Shown one piece after another: positions 1-10,320 of a stretch of DNA of 42,240 nucleotides (its first letter is position 1; every line of letters starts with the position of its first letter). The notes under the pieces are model-generated. The model was not told the DNA's origin and ran no database searches. It worked only from the letters and a program-made list of their open reading frames with translations. The stretch comes from Pseudomonadota bacterium (GTDB taxonomy: Bacteria; Pseudomonadota; Gammaproteobacteria; Burkholderiales; JABEVD01). The stretch spans positions 1 through 42,240 of the forward strand of contig JAJZQY010000010.1 in assembly GCA_021806605.1 (NCBI GenBank). Reading direction: 5' to 3'. The position numbers and the translations under genes are program-made.

Positions 1-661
1 GGGTGCAGACGCTGTTCAGGAAGTGGCGGTCATGGGAAATGATGATCATGGTGTTGTTGCGCTCGTTGAGCACGCCTTCGAGCCAGCGTATGCTGTTGAT
101 GTCGAGGTTGTTGGTGGGCTCGTCGAGCAGCATGATTTCGGGATCGGCAAACAGCACTTGGGCGAGCAGCACCCTGAGTTTGAATCCGGGCGCGATTTCC
201 TTCATCAGTCCGTAGTGCTGCCCTGTCGGGATGCCGACTCCGAGCAGCAGGTCGCCCGCCCTGGATTCCGCGGTATAGCCGTCCAGTTCGGCAAAGCGCC
301 CCTCGAGTTCGGCCACAAGGATGCCGTCTTCTTCTGTCATGTCCGGCAGGGCGTAGATCCTTTCCCGCTCCTGCATGATGTGCCACAATTCCTCGTGCCC
401 CATGATCACGGCATCGATCACCCGATGTTCCTCGAATGCGAACTGGTCCTGGCGCAGCTTGCCGAGGCGCTCTCCGGTATCGAGCGAGATATTGCCCGAA
501 CTGGGTTCGAGGTCGCCGCCGAGAATCTTGAGGAATGTCGATTTTCCGCAGCCGTTCGCTCCGATGAGTCCGTAGCGGTTGCCGTCGCCGAATTTGACTG
601 AAACATTCTCGAACAGGGGCTTCGCCCCGAACTGCATGGTAATATTGGAAGTGGTGAGCAT
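1..661 (-). CDS. ybiT: ABC-F family ATPase, YbiT-like (3' part beyond window)
   Basis: The first 220 codons are visible and the rest lies beyond the left edge. The reading frame starts at an ATG at 661 and opens [20 protein letters not shown]. Walker A (GANGCGKST) lies at about residues 34-42 and Walker B ([11 protein letters not shown]) follows near 185. The usual LSGGQ signature of this first domain is replaced by an EIAPGFKLR stretch, as I recall for YbiT-type ABC-F proteins. There are no membrane segments. ABC-F proteins are soluble ribosome-associated ATPases that act on translation, not transporters. The gene is divergent from gshA across a 68-bp gap. The family is secure; YbiT rather than EttA or Uup rests on the N-terminus and the altered signature. 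Confidence 0.85.
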   Translation of the reverse strand, partial: MLTTSNITMQFGAKPLFENVSVKFGDGNRYGLIGANGCGKSTFLKILGGDLEPSSGNISLDTGERLGKLRQDQFAFEEHRVIDAVIMGHEELWHIMQERERIYALPDMTEEDGILVAELEGRFAELDGYTAESRAGDLLLGVGIPTGQHYGLMKEIAPGFKLRVLLAQVLFADPEIMLLDEPTNNLDINSIRWLEGVLNERNNTMIIISHDRHFLNSVCT

Positions 662-729
662 GGTCGAAGGCGCTTGCAAAACCCGCATTTTAACATCACG
701 GCGCCCGGAAAATTGAAACGGAAGAATAA

Positions 730-2004
730 ATGGTCCCCCATCTGACGACTGCCCTGAGCGGTGCGCTGCTCGAACTCGAAAAACGGATACTCGATGCGAT
801 GCCTTCCATCGAGCACTGGTTGCGGAGCGCATGGCAGGAGCATTCGACGCCCATCTATGCCTCGGTCGATCTGAGGAACAGCGGCTTCAAGCTCGCCCCT
901 GTCGACACCAATCTTTTCCCGGGCGGGTTCAACAACCTGAATCCGGAATTCATGCCGCTATGCGTTCAGGCGATGATGTCCGCCATCGAAAAGATCTGTC
1001 CGGATGCGCGGGGAGCGCTGCTCATCCCCGAAAACCATACCCGGAACCTCTATTACCTGCAGAACGTGGCCGCGATCGCCTACATCCTGCGTCAGTCCGG
1101 GATGAACGTGAGGATAGGCACGCTGATTCCGGAGATCGCCTCGCCCACGGAAATTCCCCTTCCCAACGGGGAAAGCCTGCTGCTCGAACCGGTCAAGCGA
1201 CAGGGGAATCGCCTCGGGCTCGATGGCTTCGATCCCTGCATCGTGCTGCTCAACAACGATCTTTCCGCCGGGATTCCGGATGTCCTGAAAAACATCGAAC
1301 AGGCGATTCTCCCGCCCCTTCATGCAGGCTGGGCGACGCGGCGCAAATCCCACCACTTCTCGGCCTACAACGCGGTGGCGGAAGAATTTTCTAAGCTGAT
1401 CGGGATCGATCCCTGGCTCATCAATCCTTATTTCGAAACCTGCGTCAAGGTCGATTTCCATGAAAGGGTGGGGGAAGAGTGCCTGGTCTCCCATGTCGAA
1501 GCGATACTCGACAAGACCGCGAAGAAATATGCCGAATACGGCATCAGGGAGAAGCCCTTCGTCATCGTCAAGGCTGATGCCGGGACCTACGGCATGGGCG
1601 TGATGAGCGTCAGGAGCCCCGATGAAGTGAAAGGGCTCAACAGAAAGCAGCGCAACAAGATGGCGGTCGTCAAGGAGGGCCTGCCGGTCAGCCATGTCCT
1701 GATCCAGGAAGGCGTGCATACCTTCGAGAGCATCAACGAGGCTGTGGCCGAGCCCGTGGTCTACATGATCGACCATTTCGTGGTCGGGGGGTTCTACAGG
1801 GTGCACACCGGTAGGGGAACGGACGAGAACCTGAATGCGCCGGGAATGCATTTCGTGCCGCTCGCCTTCGAAACGCCCTGCTCCCTGCCCGATTACAAGG
1901 CGAACCCCGATACGATCATGAACCGCTTTTATGCCTACGGCGTGGTCGCGCGCCTTGCGCTTCTGGCTGCCGCGATCGAAATCGAAAGGACTGTCCCGGA
2001 ATGA
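730..2004 (+). CDS. gshA: Glutamate--cysteine ligase, ferrooxidans type
   Basis: The 424-residue protein would join glutamate and cysteine in the cytoplasm, the first step of glutathione synthesis. It resembles the gshA family first annotated in Acidithiobacillus ferrooxidans and common in betaproteobacteria, not the E. coli GshA fold family. Recognisable stretches are [10 protein letters not shown] near residue 60, [15 protein letters not shown] around 285-300, and a C-terminal region with GGFYRVH. The ATG at 730 has a GGAAG five bases upstream. The stop overlaps the gshB start by 4 bp (ATGA), so the two steps of the pathway are probably co-translated. This is the first gene of a run of same-strand genes reaching to about 10320. 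Confidence 0.88.
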   Translation: MVPHLTTALSGALLELEKRILDAMPSIEHWLRSAWQEHSTPIYASVDLRNSGFKLAPVDTNLFPGGFNNLNPEFMPLCVQAMMSAIEKICPDARGALLIPENHTRNLYYLQNVAAIAYILRQSGMNVRIGTLIPEIASPTEIPLPNGESLLLEPVKRQGNRLGLDGFDPCIVLLNNDLSAGIPDVLKNIEQAILPPLHAGWATRRKSHHFSAYNAVAEEFSKLIGIDPWLINPYFETCVKVDFHERVGEECLVSHVEAILDKTAKKYAEYGIREKPFVIVKADAGTYGMGVMSVRSPDEVKGLNRKQRNKMAVVKEGLPVSHVLIQEGVHTFESINEAVAEPVVYMIDHFVVGGFYRVHTGRGTDENLNAPGMHFVPLAFETPCSLPDYKANPDTIMNRFYAYGVVARLALLAAAIEIERTVPE

Positions 2005-2942
2005 GGATCGCCTTCATTCTGGATCCGCTCGAAGGGATCGATACCCGCAAGGATTCGAGCTTCGCGATGATGCGCGAAGCTTCCTCCCGCGGGCATCAAA
2101 TCCATGTCCTGCTGGTGGGAGACGTGCTCCTGAAAGATGGCGTGATTCAAGCCGCTTCCCGCGAAATCAGGCTCACCGGAAGAATTCCCCGGTGGTTCGA
2201 GGCGGAAAATCCGCGCACTTGCCCCCTCGCCGAATTCGATGCGGTCATGATGCGCAAGGACCCGCCCTTCGACATGGAATATTATTATGCCACCCAGCTT
2301 CTGGAGCTTGCCGAGCAGGGCGGGGCGAAGGTAGTCAACAGGCCTGCCGCCTTGCGCAACTGGAATGAAAAGCTTGCCATCGCGAAATTCCCGGAATTCA
2401 CCCCGCCCACCCTGGTCGCGAGGAGGGAAGTCGATTTGCGCGAGTTTCTGGCCATGCACCGGGACATCATCGTCAAGCCGCTGGACGGGATGGGAGGGGC
2501 CGGCGTTTTCAGGGTAAGGGAAAACGACCCCAATATCGGCGTCATCATCGAAACCATGACCGGCTACGGTACAAGGACGGTCATGGCGCAACGCTTCGTT
2601 CCGGAAATCGAACAGGGGGACAAGCGCATCCTGATGGTGGACGGCGTGCCCGCGCCCTACTGTCTTGCCCGCATTCCGAAGAAAGGGGAGACGCGCGGCA
2701 ATCTCGCCTCCGGCGGCAAAGGCGTCGCCCGGCCCCTGTCCGCGCGCGATCTGGAAATCGCCGATGTGGTTGGCCCGGTACTCCGGTCGGCCGGCATAGC
2801 CCTTGCGGGGCTCGACGTGATCGGGGATTTTCTCACCGAGATCAATGTCACGAGTCCCACCTGCATGCAGGAAATCCTGGACCAGACGGGATTTGACGTG
2901 GCGAAGCAGGTGATCGATCTGCTGGAATCCGGATGCGCCTGA
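2001..2942 (+). CDS. gshB: Glutathione synthase
   Basis: The 313-residue ATP-grasp enzyme adds glycine to gamma-glutamylcysteine. Visible motifs are the N-terminal DPLEGIDTRKDSS, the ATP-grasp glycine loop KPLDGMGGAGVF (about 155-166), the RILMVDG strand, and the metal/substrate loop EINVTSPTCMQEI (about 277-289). Length fits the proteobacterial GshB family (about 315). It overlaps gshA by 4 bp and apbE by 10 bp, so it is expressed as part of the same message. Nothing appears truncated or substituted in the motifs I can see. Confidence 0.95.
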   Translation: MRIAFILDPLEGIDTRKDSSFAMMREASSRGHQIHVLLVGDVLLKDGVIQAASREIRLTGRIPRWFEAENPRTCPLAEFDAVMMRKDPPFDMEYYYATQLLELAEQGGAKVVNRPAALRNWNEKLAIAKFPEFTPPTLVARREVDLREFLAMHRDIIVKPLDGMGGAGVFRVRENDPNIGVIIETMTGYGTRTVMAQRFVPEIEQGDKRILMVDGVPAPYCLARIPKKGETRGNLASGGKGVARPLSARDLEIADVVGPVLRSAGIALAGLDVIGDFLTEINVTSPTCMQEILDQTGFDVAKQVIDLLESGCA

Positions 2943-3955
2943 TTCTGCTTCTGATGCTGCTCGTTTCGGGTTGCACGAGCCGCCAGGTGTACCAGCAGCA
3001 GCGCTATGTATTCGGCACGCTGGTCGAAGTGAGCGTTTACGGCACAAGCAAATCGAAGGCGGATGAAGCGATCGACGGCGTGATGCGGAAATTCGGGCAG
3101 ATGCACGAGACGCTGCATGCCTGGAAGCCGAGCGAGATCACGAAATTGAATCGGGCATTTGTCGAGGGCAAAAAGGAGAAGGTCGACCCGGAAATCGCGA
3201 AAATCATTCGCGATGCGACCCGGCTTTCGGATCAATCGAAGGGATTTTTCAACCCCGCGATAGGCGGTCTGATCGGATTGTGGGGATTCCAGAACGACGA
3301 ATTCAAGCCGGTGCGGCCCGATCCCGGGAAAATACAAGCGCTCGTCTCGGAAAACCCGCAAATGGATGACATCGTGATCGAGGGCAATGTCGCCTACAGC
3401 AAAAATCCCGCCGTCAAGCTCGATCTGGGCGGATTCGCCAAGGGATATGCGCTCGACGTCGCTGCGGAAATGCTGCGGAAGGCCGGGGTTGAGGATGCGC
3501 TGATCAACATCGGCGGCAACATCATGGCACTGGGCAGCCACGGAAGCCGATCATGGCATGTCGGCATCAAGAATCCCAGGGGGGCCGGGGCGATCGCGGA
3601 ACTCGACCTCCATGACGGGGAGGCGATCGGCACGTCGGGCGACTACCAGCGTTACTTCATCCTGGACGGAAAGCGCTATTGCCACATCATCGACCCCCGC
3701 ACCGGCTACCCCGCGCAAGGCGTCGAGGCGGTTACCGTATTGATTCATAAAGGAGAGCATGCCGGCGCGCTTTCGGATGCGGCATCGAAACCGATCTTCA
3801 TATCCGGCCCCGAAGGATGGCGCCAAGCTGCGAAGGAAATGGGTGTGGAGGATGCGTTGCTGGTCGATGCCAATGGCAGAATACACGTCACGAAGGCATT
3901 CGAGAAGCGACTCAGCTTCGAGAAAAAGGATGCGAATCCGGACGTTGTCGACTGA
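2933..3955 (+). CDS. apbE: ApbE-family FAD:protein FMN transferase, lipoprotein
   Basis: The 340-residue protein has a lipoprotein signal peptide (MRLILLLMLLVSGC, lipobox LVSGC with Cys14), so it is expected to be anchored on the periplasmic side. The ApbE fold is shown by the QRYVFGTLVEVSVYG opening, LDLGGFAKGYALD (about 163-175), the NIGGN strand, and the C-terminal GTSGDYQRYF...HIIDPRTGYP motif with the catalytic/metal residues. ApbE enzymes attach FMN through a phosphoester to Thr/Ser of target flavoproteins such as NqrB/C and RnfG. No such target is in this window. The start overlaps gshB by 10 bp. The family is certain; the target is unknown. Confidence 0.92.
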   Translation: MRLILLLMLLVSGCTSRQVYQQQRYVFGTLVEVSVYGTSKSKADEAIDGVMRKFGQMHETLHAWKPSEITKLNRAFVEGKKEKVDPEIAKIIRDATRLSDQSKGFFNPAIGGLIGLWGFQNDEFKPVRPDPGKIQALVSENPQMDDIVIEGNVAYSKNPAVKLDLGGFAKGYALDVAAEMLRKAGVEDALINIGGNIMALGSHGSRSWHVGIKNPRGAGAIAELDLHDGEAIGTSGDYQRYFILDGKRYCHIIDPRTGYPAQGVEAVTVLIHKGEHAGALSDAASKPIFISGPEGWRQAAKEMGVEDALLVDANGRIHVTKAFEKRLSFEKKDANPDVVD

Positions 3956-4008
3956 AGGCGTATCAAGCCGATTCGACTTGGGATAAAATCAAGGTTTTCG
4001 GGAGGGAT

Positions 4009-4422
4009 ATGGTAGGGATTCTGATCGTGGCCCACGGCACGCTGGGCGAGAGCCTGATTCACTGCGCAAGTCATGTCATCGGCCAGAGGCCTCCCATGCT
4101 GATGCAGATCGGGATCAGCGTTCACGACGATCCCCAAGCCATCCTGCCCCAGGCGATCAGGCTCGTCAAGCAGCTCGACCAGGGAGACGGGGTTCTCGTT
4201 TTTTCCGACATCTATGGCGCAACTCCATGCAACATCGCATCGAAGCTGGTCATTCCAGGGAAAGTCGAAGGCATCGCCGGAGTCAATCTGCCCATGCTGG
4301 TGCGCGCGCTCACCTACCGGAACGAATCCCTGGAGACGCTGGTTCAGAAGGCGCTCTCCGGCGGAACCGAAGGCATCGTTCCATTTTCACGGGATTTCCA
4401 TGATGCAGCAACGGGAAGTTGA
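4009..4422 (+). CDS. PTS EIIA component, mannose family
   Basis: The 137-residue cytoplasmic protein opens MVGILIVAHGTLGE; His9 is the expected phosphorylated residue of EIIA(Man)-type domains. The DIYGATPCNIASKL stretch (about 67-80) is typical of the family. The ATG at 4009 is preceded by GGAGGG at 4001-4006, which fixes the start; upstream in-frame ATGs belong to the apbE tail. A TAAAAT hexamer at 3984-3989 could be a -10, but no good -35 accompanies it. HPr follows with a 23-bp overlap and EI after that. No EIIB or EIIC is present, so this EIIA likely works as a phosphorylation sensor, not in sugar uptake. Confidence 0.9.
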   Translation: MVGILIVAHGTLGESLIHCASHVIGQRPPMLMQIGISVHDDPQAILPQAIRLVKQLDQGDGVLVFSDIYGATPCNIASKLVIPGKVEGIAGVNLPMLVRALTYRNESLETLVQKALSGGTEGIVPFSRDFHDAATGS

Positions 4423-4672
4423 GATCATCAACAAGCTGGGGCTGCATGCTCGGGCTTCCGCGAAATTCTCCCAGCTCGCCGGAAAATACGAGAGCGAAAT
4501 CTGGCTCGCCCGCAACAGCAGGCGGGTCAATGCCAAAAGCATCATGGGCGTGATGATGCTCGCCGCGACCAAAGGAACCCGGGTCTTGATCGAAGCCAGC
4601 GGGCCCGACGAAGCTGAGGCGCTGGAAGCGCTCGCGGCTCTGGTCGCGGATTACTTCGGGGAAGGTGAATGA
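4400..4672 (+). CDS. ptsH: Phosphocarrier protein HPr
   Basis: HPr carries phosphate from EI to EIIA. The 90-residue frame (89 if the second ATG at 4403 is used) has the histidine site NKLGLHARAS with His16 (His15 from the second Met). It also has the serine region RVNAKSIMGVMML with Ser47/46, the position phosphorylated by HprK in organisms that have that kinase. Length equals the family norm of about 88-90. It overlaps the EIIA gene by 23 bp and the EI gene by 4 bp, so the three are translationally coupled. Confidence 0.93.
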   Translation: MMQQREVEIINKLGLHARASAKFSQLAGKYESEIWLARNSRRVNAKSIMGVMMLAATKGTRVLIEASGPDEAEALEALAALVADYFGEGE

Positions 4673-6387
4673 GCTTCGTCCTCCAGGGAACAGGCGTTTC
4701 GGGCGGAATCGCGATAGGGCGGGCGCACCTGATTTCGCATGCTCATCTCGAAGTGTCTCACTACAATCTGCCGCAGAAGCTGATTCCGTCCGAGATCGCG
4801 CGCTTCGAAGCGGCTATTGCCGCAACTCGGGAAGAGCTGGAGACGTTGCGCGAATCCATTCCTGCGGATTCTCCCGCGGAACTCGGCGCCTTTCTCAACC
4901 TGCACCTCATGATTCTGGCCGACTCCACGCTCTCGCAGGTTCCGCAGCAGATCATCGAATCCCAGCATTGCAACGCGGAATGGGCGCTCAAGCAGCAAAT
5001 GGCGAATCTGCTCGCCCAATTCGACAGGATAGAGGACAGCTATCTCAGGGAGCGCAAGGCTGACGTCGTCCAGGTGGTCGAGCGGGTGCTCAAGGTTCTG
5101 CTCGGCCAGAAACAGCAGCAGGCGCAGAGCCGGGATCAGGGCAGCATCCTGGTTGCGCACGATCTCAGCCCTGCGGACGTCATCCTGCTCAAGGAGCTGC
5201 AATGTTCCGGCTTCATCACCGACCTGGGCGGCACGACCTCGCATACGACCATTGTCGCGAGGAGTCTGAACATCCCTTCCATCGTCGCCCTGCACAATGC
5301 CAGAAGGCTCATCAGGGACAACGATCTGCTGATCATAGACGGCACGAGAGGCGCGGTCATCGTCGATCCGGACAAGGCGGTTCTTGCCGAATACAAGCTG
5401 CTTCAGGAGCAGTGGGAACTCGAGAAGCAGAAGCTGAAAAGAATCAAGTCGACCCGGTCGAGCACGCTCGATGGAACTCATGTCCAGCTTCACGCCAACA
5501 TCGAGTTGCCGCAGGACGTCAAGCAGGTCAGGGAAAGCGGCGCTGCCGGCATCGGCCTCTTCAGGAGCGAGTTCCTTTTCCTCAACCGCGGCACGCTTCC
5601 GGACGAAGACGAGCAATTCGAATTCTACCGCCAGGTCGTCCAGGAAATGAAGGGGCTGCCGGTCACCATACGCACGCTCGACCTCGGGGCCGACAAGCAC
5701 CTCAATGGCACCACCAGAGTGAGCGCCAACCCTGCCCTGGGCCTTCGGGCGATCAGGCTTTGTCTTGCAGAGCCCCAGGTTTTCAGGACGCAGCTGCGCG
5801 CCATTTTGCGCGCATCCCATTACGGCAAGCTGCGTATCCTGATTCCGATGCTGTCGAGTTCGTCCGAGCTCAACCAGACGCTTGCCCTGATCGAGCAGGC
5901 AAAGCATAGTCTGGATGCCGAGAACATTCCCTACGACAAGGGAGTCGAGGTGGGCGGCATGGTCGAGATTCCCGCGGCAGCCCTTGCCCTGCCGCTTTTC
6001 ATGCAGAAGCTCGACTTTCTTTCGATCGGCACCAACGACCTGATCCAGTACACCCTGGCGATAGACCGCGCGGACGACAGCGTGGCGCACCTTTACGACC
6101 CGCTTCACCCTGCCGTGCTGCATCTCGTTTCCCATGTGATCAGAAGCGCCAACCAGGCAGGGGTTCCGGTGGCGGTGTGCGGGGAGATGGCGGGCGACGC
6201 CGAACTCACGCGCATGCTGCTCGGTTTCGGCCTCAGGGAATTTTCGATGCATCCTGCCAATTTGCTCACGGTGAAGCGGCAGGTGCTAAAATCGAGCGTC
6301 GGCGAGGTGGCCGCCATCACCCAGAAAATGCTCAAAACAGACGAACCCGAAAAGATCCGGGCGCTGCTCAACCGGCTGAATGCCTGA
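4669..6387 (+). CDS. ptsI: Phosphoenolpyruvate--protein phosphotransferase (PTS enzyme I)
   Basis: The 572-residue protein takes phosphate from phosphoenolpyruvate and passes it to HPr. The N-terminal domain starts [16 protein letters not shown]. The phosphohistidine motif [12 protein letters not shown] places the active His at 192, and the PEP-binding C-terminal barrel shows [34 protein letters not shown] and [10 protein letters not shown] with the catalytic Cys. Length is normal (about 575). The ATG overlaps the HPr stop by 4 bp. With EIIA and HPr this makes a complete phosphorelay with no membrane permease. Confidence 0.95.
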   Translation: MSFVLQGTGVSGGIAIGRAHLISHAHLEVSHYNLPQKLIPSEIARFEAAIAATREELETLRESIPADSPAELGAFLNLHLMILADSTLSQVPQQIIESQHCNAEWALKQQMANLLAQFDRIEDSYLRERKADVVQVVERVLKVLLGQKQQQAQSRDQGSILVAHDLSPADVILLKELQCSGFITDLGGTTSHTTIVARSLNIPSIVALHNARRLIRDNDLLIIDGTRGAVIVDPDKAVLAEYKLLQEQWELEKQKLKRIKSTRSSTLDGTHVQLHANIELPQDVKQVRESGAAGIGLFRSEFLFLNRGTLPDEDEQFEFYRQVVQEMKGLPVTIRTLDLGADKHLNGTTRVSANPALGLRAIRLCLAEPQVFRTQLRAILRASHYGKLRILIPMLSSSSELNQTLALIEQAKHSLDAENIPYDKGVEVGGMVEIPAAALALPLFMQKLDFLSIGTNDLIQYTLAIDRADDSVAHLYDPLHPAVLHLVSHVIRSANQAGVPVAVCGEMAGDAELTRMLLGFGLREFSMHPANLLTVKRQVLKSSVGEVAAITQKMLKTDEPEKIRALLNRLNA

Positions 6388-6389
6388 TC

Positions 6390-7517
6390 ATGCAGGATAT
6401 CGGCATCGTCGTTCCGCAGTGCGCCAGCTTCGACTCTCCGCTCACGCTGCAAAGCGGGGCGGTGCTCGATTCCTATCAGCTCGTTTATGAAACCTACGGT
6501 GAGCTGAACGAAGCGAAATCGAATGCGGTGCTGATCTGCCATGCGCTGTCCGGAAACCATCATGTCGCGGGGTTCCATTCCGAAGATCCGAAATCGGCGG
6601 GTTGGTGGAACAACATGGTGGGACCGGGCAAGCCGATCGACACCGAAGCCTTCTTCGTGATCGGCGTCAACAATTTGGGCGGATGCCATGGCTCGACAGG
6701 GCCTGCCAGCATCGATCCGAAAACGGGCAGGCCGTATGGCGCGAATTTTCCGGTGCTCACCGTCGACGACTGGGTCGAATCCCAGGCGCGCCTTGCCGAC
6801 CGCCTCGGCATAGGCACTTTTGCCGCAGTCGTGGGGGGGAGCCTCGGCGGGATGCAGGCGCTGCAATGGGCCATCAGCCACCCGCAGCGGGTGAGGCATG
6901 TGCTCGCGATCGCAAGCGCTCCCAACCTCACCGTGCAGAATATCGCATTCAACGATGTCGCAAGGCAGGCCATCCTGACCGACCCCGACTTCCACGGCGG
7001 CAATTTCTACGCCCACGGCGTCATTCCCAAAAGAGGGCTGAGGCTTGCCAGGATGCTCGGGCACATCACCTATCTTTCGGATGACTCGATGGCGAAGAAA
7101 TTCGGCAGGGGACTGAAAAAGGGCAGCTACAACTTCGGCTACGATGTCGAATTCGAAATCGAATCCTATCTGCGCTACCAGGGGGACAAGTTCGCTGCCC
7201 AGTTCGATGCCAACACCTATCTCCTGATGACCAAGGCGCTCGATTATTTCGATCCCGCCCATGCGCACGAAGGCGATCTGGCCCGCGCATTTGCCGGGGC
7301 TGCGAGCGAATTTCTGGTGATCTCGTTCACGTCCGACTGGCGCTTTTCGCCGGCGCGCTCGCGGGAGATCGTCAAGGCGCTTCTGGACAACGAGCTCAAT
7401 GTGAGCCATGCGGAGATCGCGTCGAGCTACGGGCACGATTCCTTCCTGATGGTCGACGAACATTACCATGCCGTGGTGCGTGCCTACATGCGGAATGTCG
7501 CGAAGGGGGCGGCATGA
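6390..7517 (+). CDS. metX: Homoserine O-acyltransferase MetX
   Basis: The 375-residue alpha/beta-hydrolase-fold enzyme activates homoserine with an acyl group for methionine synthesis. The catalytic triad is visible: nucleophile Ser151 in [10 protein letters not shown], Asp in [10 protein letters not shown] (about 307), and His in [10 protein letters not shown] (about 341). The TYGELN and [12 protein letters not shown] stretches are family hallmarks. I place the start at 6390 because the frame upstream lies inside ptsI. MetX enzymes encoded beside metW in proteobacteria often use succinyl-CoA, so acetyl versus succinyl specificity cannot be settled by eye. The metW gene overlaps its stop by 4 bp. 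Confidence 0.93.
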   Translation: MQDIGIVVPQCASFDSPLTLQSGAVLDSYQLVYETYGELNEAKSNAVLICHALSGNHHVAGFHSEDPKSAGWWNNMVGPGKPIDTEAFFVIGVNNLGGCHGSTGPASIDPKTGRPYGANFPVLTVDDWVESQARLADRLGIGTFAAVVGGSLGGMQALQWAISHPQRVRHVLAIASAPNLTVQNIAFNDVARQAILTDPDFHGGNFYAHGVIPKRGLRLARMLGHITYLSDDSMAKKFGRGLKKGSYNFGYDVEFEIESYLRYQGDKFAAQFDANTYLLMTKALDYFDPAHAHEGDLARAFAGAASEFLVISFTSDWRFSPARSREIVKALLDNELNVSHAEIASSYGHDSFLMVDEHYHAVVRAYMRNVAKGAA

Positions 7518-8113
7518 ACGAAAGGGGTGCGGTGAGGCACGATTACGAGACCATCGCGAAATGGATAACGCCGGGCTCCAAAGTGCTCGATCTGGGCTGT
7601 GGCGACGGCTCCCTGCTCGCCTATCTTGCCAGGAACCGGGCGATCAGGGGATACGGCGTCGAAATCGACGATGAGAACGTCCTGGCCTGCATCAAGCATT
7701 CCGTGAACGTCATCCAGAGCGATCTTGAGTCCGGCCTTTCGGTTTTCGAGTCGGCTTCCTTCGATTACGTGATTCTTTCCCAGACGCTGCAGGCGATGAA
7801 GAATACCGAAAGCATCATCAGGGAGATGCTGCGCGTGGGCAGGGAAGGAATCGTCACTTTCCCGAATTTCGGCTATTGGCAGAACCGGGTGCAAATCCTG
7901 CGTGGGCATATGCCGGTGTCAAGCAACCTGCCCTACGAATGGTACGATTCCCCCAATATCCGGCTCTGCACGACGCGGGACTTCGAGAATTTCTGTGCGG
8001 AGCATGGGGTGAACATCCTCCAGCGCATCGTGATGAACAACGGAAAGGTCGCAACCCTCCTTCCGAACCTTTTCGGCACACTGGCAGTTTTCCGCTTCAC
8101 GAAGGGCGGCTGA
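7514..8113 (+). CDS. metW: Methionine biosynthesis protein MetW
   Basis: The 199-residue protein has a class I SAM-dependent methyltransferase fold, with motif I at [12 protein letters not shown] (about 24-35), the acidic EIDDEN end of strand 2, and [12 protein letters not shown] as motif II/post-I. The C-terminal half ([38 protein letters not shown]) is characteristic of MetW. MetW is known to pair with MetX, and some MetX enzymes need it for activity. Here the genes overlap by 4 bp, which fits a stoichiometric pair. Confidence 0.93.
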   Translation: MNERGAVRHDYETIAKWITPGSKVLDLGCGDGSLLAYLARNRAIRGYGVEIDDENVLACIKHSVNVIQSDLESGLSVFESASFDYVILSQTLQAMKNTESIIREMLRVGREGIVTFPNFGYWQNRVQILRGHMPVSSNLPYEWYDSPNIRLCTTRDFENFCAEHGVNILQRIVMNNGKVATLLPNLFGTLAVFRFTKGG

Positions 8114-8114
8114 T

Positions 8115-9533
8115 TTGCCCCGCTCCAAATTCTTCTGGATTTCGCTGCTCTATTTTTCATCGGGTTTCCCGCTAGGCATCTTCTACGACATTTTCCCGGT
8201 CTATTTTCGCCAGCAGGGAATCGAGCTCAAGGACATCGGGCTGATCAGCCTGTTCGGGCTCGCCTGGACCCTGAAATTTCTTTGGGCGCCCGCGGTCGAT
8301 CATTTCAGGCATCACAGGCTGTGGATGGCCCTAATGGATGTGCTGATGGGGATGGTGTTGCTGGCTTTTGCGGCGGAGTCCGGATTCGGCCCCTGGGTAT
8401 GGCTCGGGATAGGCGCGCTCACCCTGTTTTCGGCAACCAACGACATCGCGATAGATGCCTATTCGATCGAGCTTCTGGAGAAGGGAGAAATCGGCCTCGC
8501 CAACGGCCTGAGGATAGGGTTCTACCGGGTGGGAATGCTGGGCGCGGGCTTCGTCCTGATTCTGAGCGACAGGCTTTCCTGGAAGGGGGCCTTTCTTGTC
8601 GCAGCGCTTGTTTTCCTGGCAGGCGCCCTGCTTTCGCTTGTCGCGCCCAAAGAACGTACGAAAAGCAGCGCATCGAATCTGTCCCTTGTCCGTGAAATGA
8701 AGTCGATCGTTTCCCGTCCGCCTCTTCTGGCTTCGATTTTGCTGTTTTTTCTGGGAGCCCTCTGGCTGATCGACCGGTCGATCCATGTGTCCGGAAAGTT
8801 TCCCGCATTCTGGCCGATCAGCTTCGGGACGGCTTTGGCAATTTTCCTGGCTGCCCTGGTTCTCGGCAGGAAAGACGCTGACTTCGAGGCATCCGAAGGG
8901 CCGATGTTCGGGGCATTGCTGGGCCTTCTGCAAAGGCGCCACATGTTCCCCGTCCTCGCCTTCATCCTGCTTTTCAAGCTGCCCGACTCCGCCATGGGAT
9001 TCATGATCAAGCCGTTCTGGGTGGATTCCGGGTTCTCCAATACCGAGATCGGGCTGGTTTCGGTCAACATCGGCCTCGGCCTTTCCATAGCGGGAGGACT
9101 CGCGGGAGGGTGGGTGACGGACAGGATAGGAATATTCAGGGCGCTCTGGATGCTCGGGCTGTGCCAGGGATTTGCCAACCTGGGCTACGTGGTCGCGGCA
9201 TGGGTCATTCCGCACGGCACCGGTGCGCTCGTTCTCTCGCACAGGCTGCTCATGTATTTCGCGAGCGGCGTCGAATCCTTCAACAGCGGCCTCGGCACGG
9301 CGGCATTTCTCGCCTTCCTGATGGCGATCGTCGACAAGCGCAGGAGCGCCACCGAATATGCCCTGCTTTCTTCGGTTTTCGCCCTGTCCCGCTCATTCGC
9401 CGGCTGGGCAGGCGGATTCGGCGCACAGTATCTGGGCTATGCGCCCTACTTTCTGCTCACCCTGTTCATGATGTTCCCGGCCTACCTCTTCCTGCCCTGG
9501 GTGAAGAAAATGCTGGCCAGCATGGGAAACTGA
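8115..9533 (+). CDS. AmpG-like MFS permease
   Basis: The 472-residue membrane protein has about 12 hydrophobic segments and the AmpG-type opening LYFSSGFPLGIFYDIFPVYFRQQGI followed by GLISLFGLAWTLKFLWAPAVDH. AmpG permeases import muropeptides in cell-wall recycling. The next segments (NDIAIDAYSIELLEKGEIGLANGLR) also match that family. Translation begins at a TTG (8115) one base after the metW stop, with GGGCGG upstream; no nearby ATG is plausible. Substrate is inferred from family resemblance only; no other peptidoglycan-recycling gene is nearby. Confidence 0.75.
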   Translation: MPRSKFFWISLLYFSSGFPLGIFYDIFPVYFRQQGIELKDIGLISLFGLAWTLKFLWAPAVDHFRHHRLWMALMDVLMGMVLLAFAAESGFGPWVWLGIGALTLFSATNDIAIDAYSIELLEKGEIGLANGLRIGFYRVGMLGAGFVLILSDRLSWKGAFLVAALVFLAGALLSLVAPKERTKSSASNLSLVREMKSIVSRPPLLASILLFFLGALWLIDRSIHVSGKFPAFWPISFGTALAIFLAALVLGRKDADFEASEGPMFGALLGLLQRRHMFPVLAFILLFKLPDSAMGFMIKPFWVDSGFSNTEIGLVSVNIGLGLSIAGGLAGGWVTDRIGIFRALWMLGLCQGFANLGYVVAAWVIPHGTGALVLSHRLLMYFASGVESFNSGLGTAAFLAFLMAIVDKRRSATEYALLSSVFALSRSFAGWAGGFGAQYLGYAPYFLLTLFMMFPAYLFLPWVKKMLASMGN

Positions 9534-9534
9534 A

Positions 9535-10320
9535 ATGCGTTTCGGTAAAAAAATCTTTCGCTCGGCCCGGGATGACGAAATCGACGTCAGTGAATCTTCC
9601 GGGGTGCGTTCGCTGCATCTGGGGACGCCCGCGATTCAGAGCGCGATGCGGCTCGCAAGGCCAGATGCGCTCGAACTCGCCTATACCCGCACGATGATGG
9701 CCTTTCTGTTGTTTCATCCCGATCCGGAAGAAATCCTGATGATCGGCCTGGGGGGAGGGTCGCTCGCCAAGTTCATCCACAGGCATCTCGTGAATGCGAG
9801 GGCGGTTGCGGTCGAAATCAGCCCGAAGATCGTTTCCGTTGCGCGCACCCTGTTCTTCCTTCCCGAGGACGACGACAGGCTGAGTGTCGTCGTGGAGGAC
9901 GGTGCAGCTTATCTGCCGGGCAGGTCATCCTGTGCGGATGTCATCATGATCGACGCCTACGACGGTCATTCTCCGCCGCAATCGCTGACGACGACGGCTT
10001 TCTACGCCCATGCGCGCGAAGCGCTGAAGCCGGAGGGCCTGCTTGTCGCCAACCTGTGGGGGAGCGACAAGAATTTTTCCGTCTATCTCTCCCGCATCAT
10101 GGAAGCATTCGACGGACTTGCCCTCTGCCTTCCCACCGAAAAACGCGGCAACATCATCGTGTTCGGTTTCAAACAATTCACCGGGAATCCCCCCTGGCAG
10201 GATTTGCGGGAGCAGGCGAAGTCGCTTTCTTCCCGATACGGCCTGGAATTCCTGGATTTCGTGGAAGGATTGAAGAAAATGAACCGGCACACGGAAAAGC
10301 GGTTGATTTTGTCACAATAA
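9535..10320 (+). CDS. Spermidine-synthase-like methyltransferase-fold protein
   Basis: The 261-residue soluble protein has the spermidine synthase Rossmann core: ILMIGLGGGSLAKF (about 67-80), AVEISPKIVSVAR, the acidic loop VVVEDGAAYL, and VIMIDAYDGHSPP near 140. The N-terminal beta-strand domain of true polyamine aminopropyltransferases is shortened, and the gatekeeping motif is incomplete, so it may use another substrate. It sits one base after the MFS gene at the end of the long + strand run. Its last codons overlap the Pho-box promoter of the next gene. Function beyond the fold is not assigned. Confidence 0.7.
   Translation: MRFGKKIFRSARDDEIDVSESSGVRSLHLGTPAIQSAMRLARPDALELAYTRTMMAFLLFHPDPEEILMIGLGGGSLAKFIHRHLVNARAVAVEISPKIVSVARTLFFLPEDDDRLSVVVEDGAAYLPGRSSCADVIMIDAYDGHSPPQSLTTTAFYAHAREALKPEGLLVANLWGSDKNFSVYLSRIMEAFDGLALCLPTEKRGNIIVFGFKQFTGNPPWQDLREQAKSLSSRYGLEFLDFVEGLKKMNRHTEKRLILSQ

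Noticed and set aside
3984..3989. TAAAAT as the -10 of a separate promoter for the PTS genes
   Set aside because: No convincing -35 at 16-18 bp; left as an unproven possibility, mentioned only in the EIIA entry.
4651..6252. A 533-codon open frame on the minus strand
   Set aside because: It lies opposite ptsI, whose active sites are all intact; the reverse frame has no family features.
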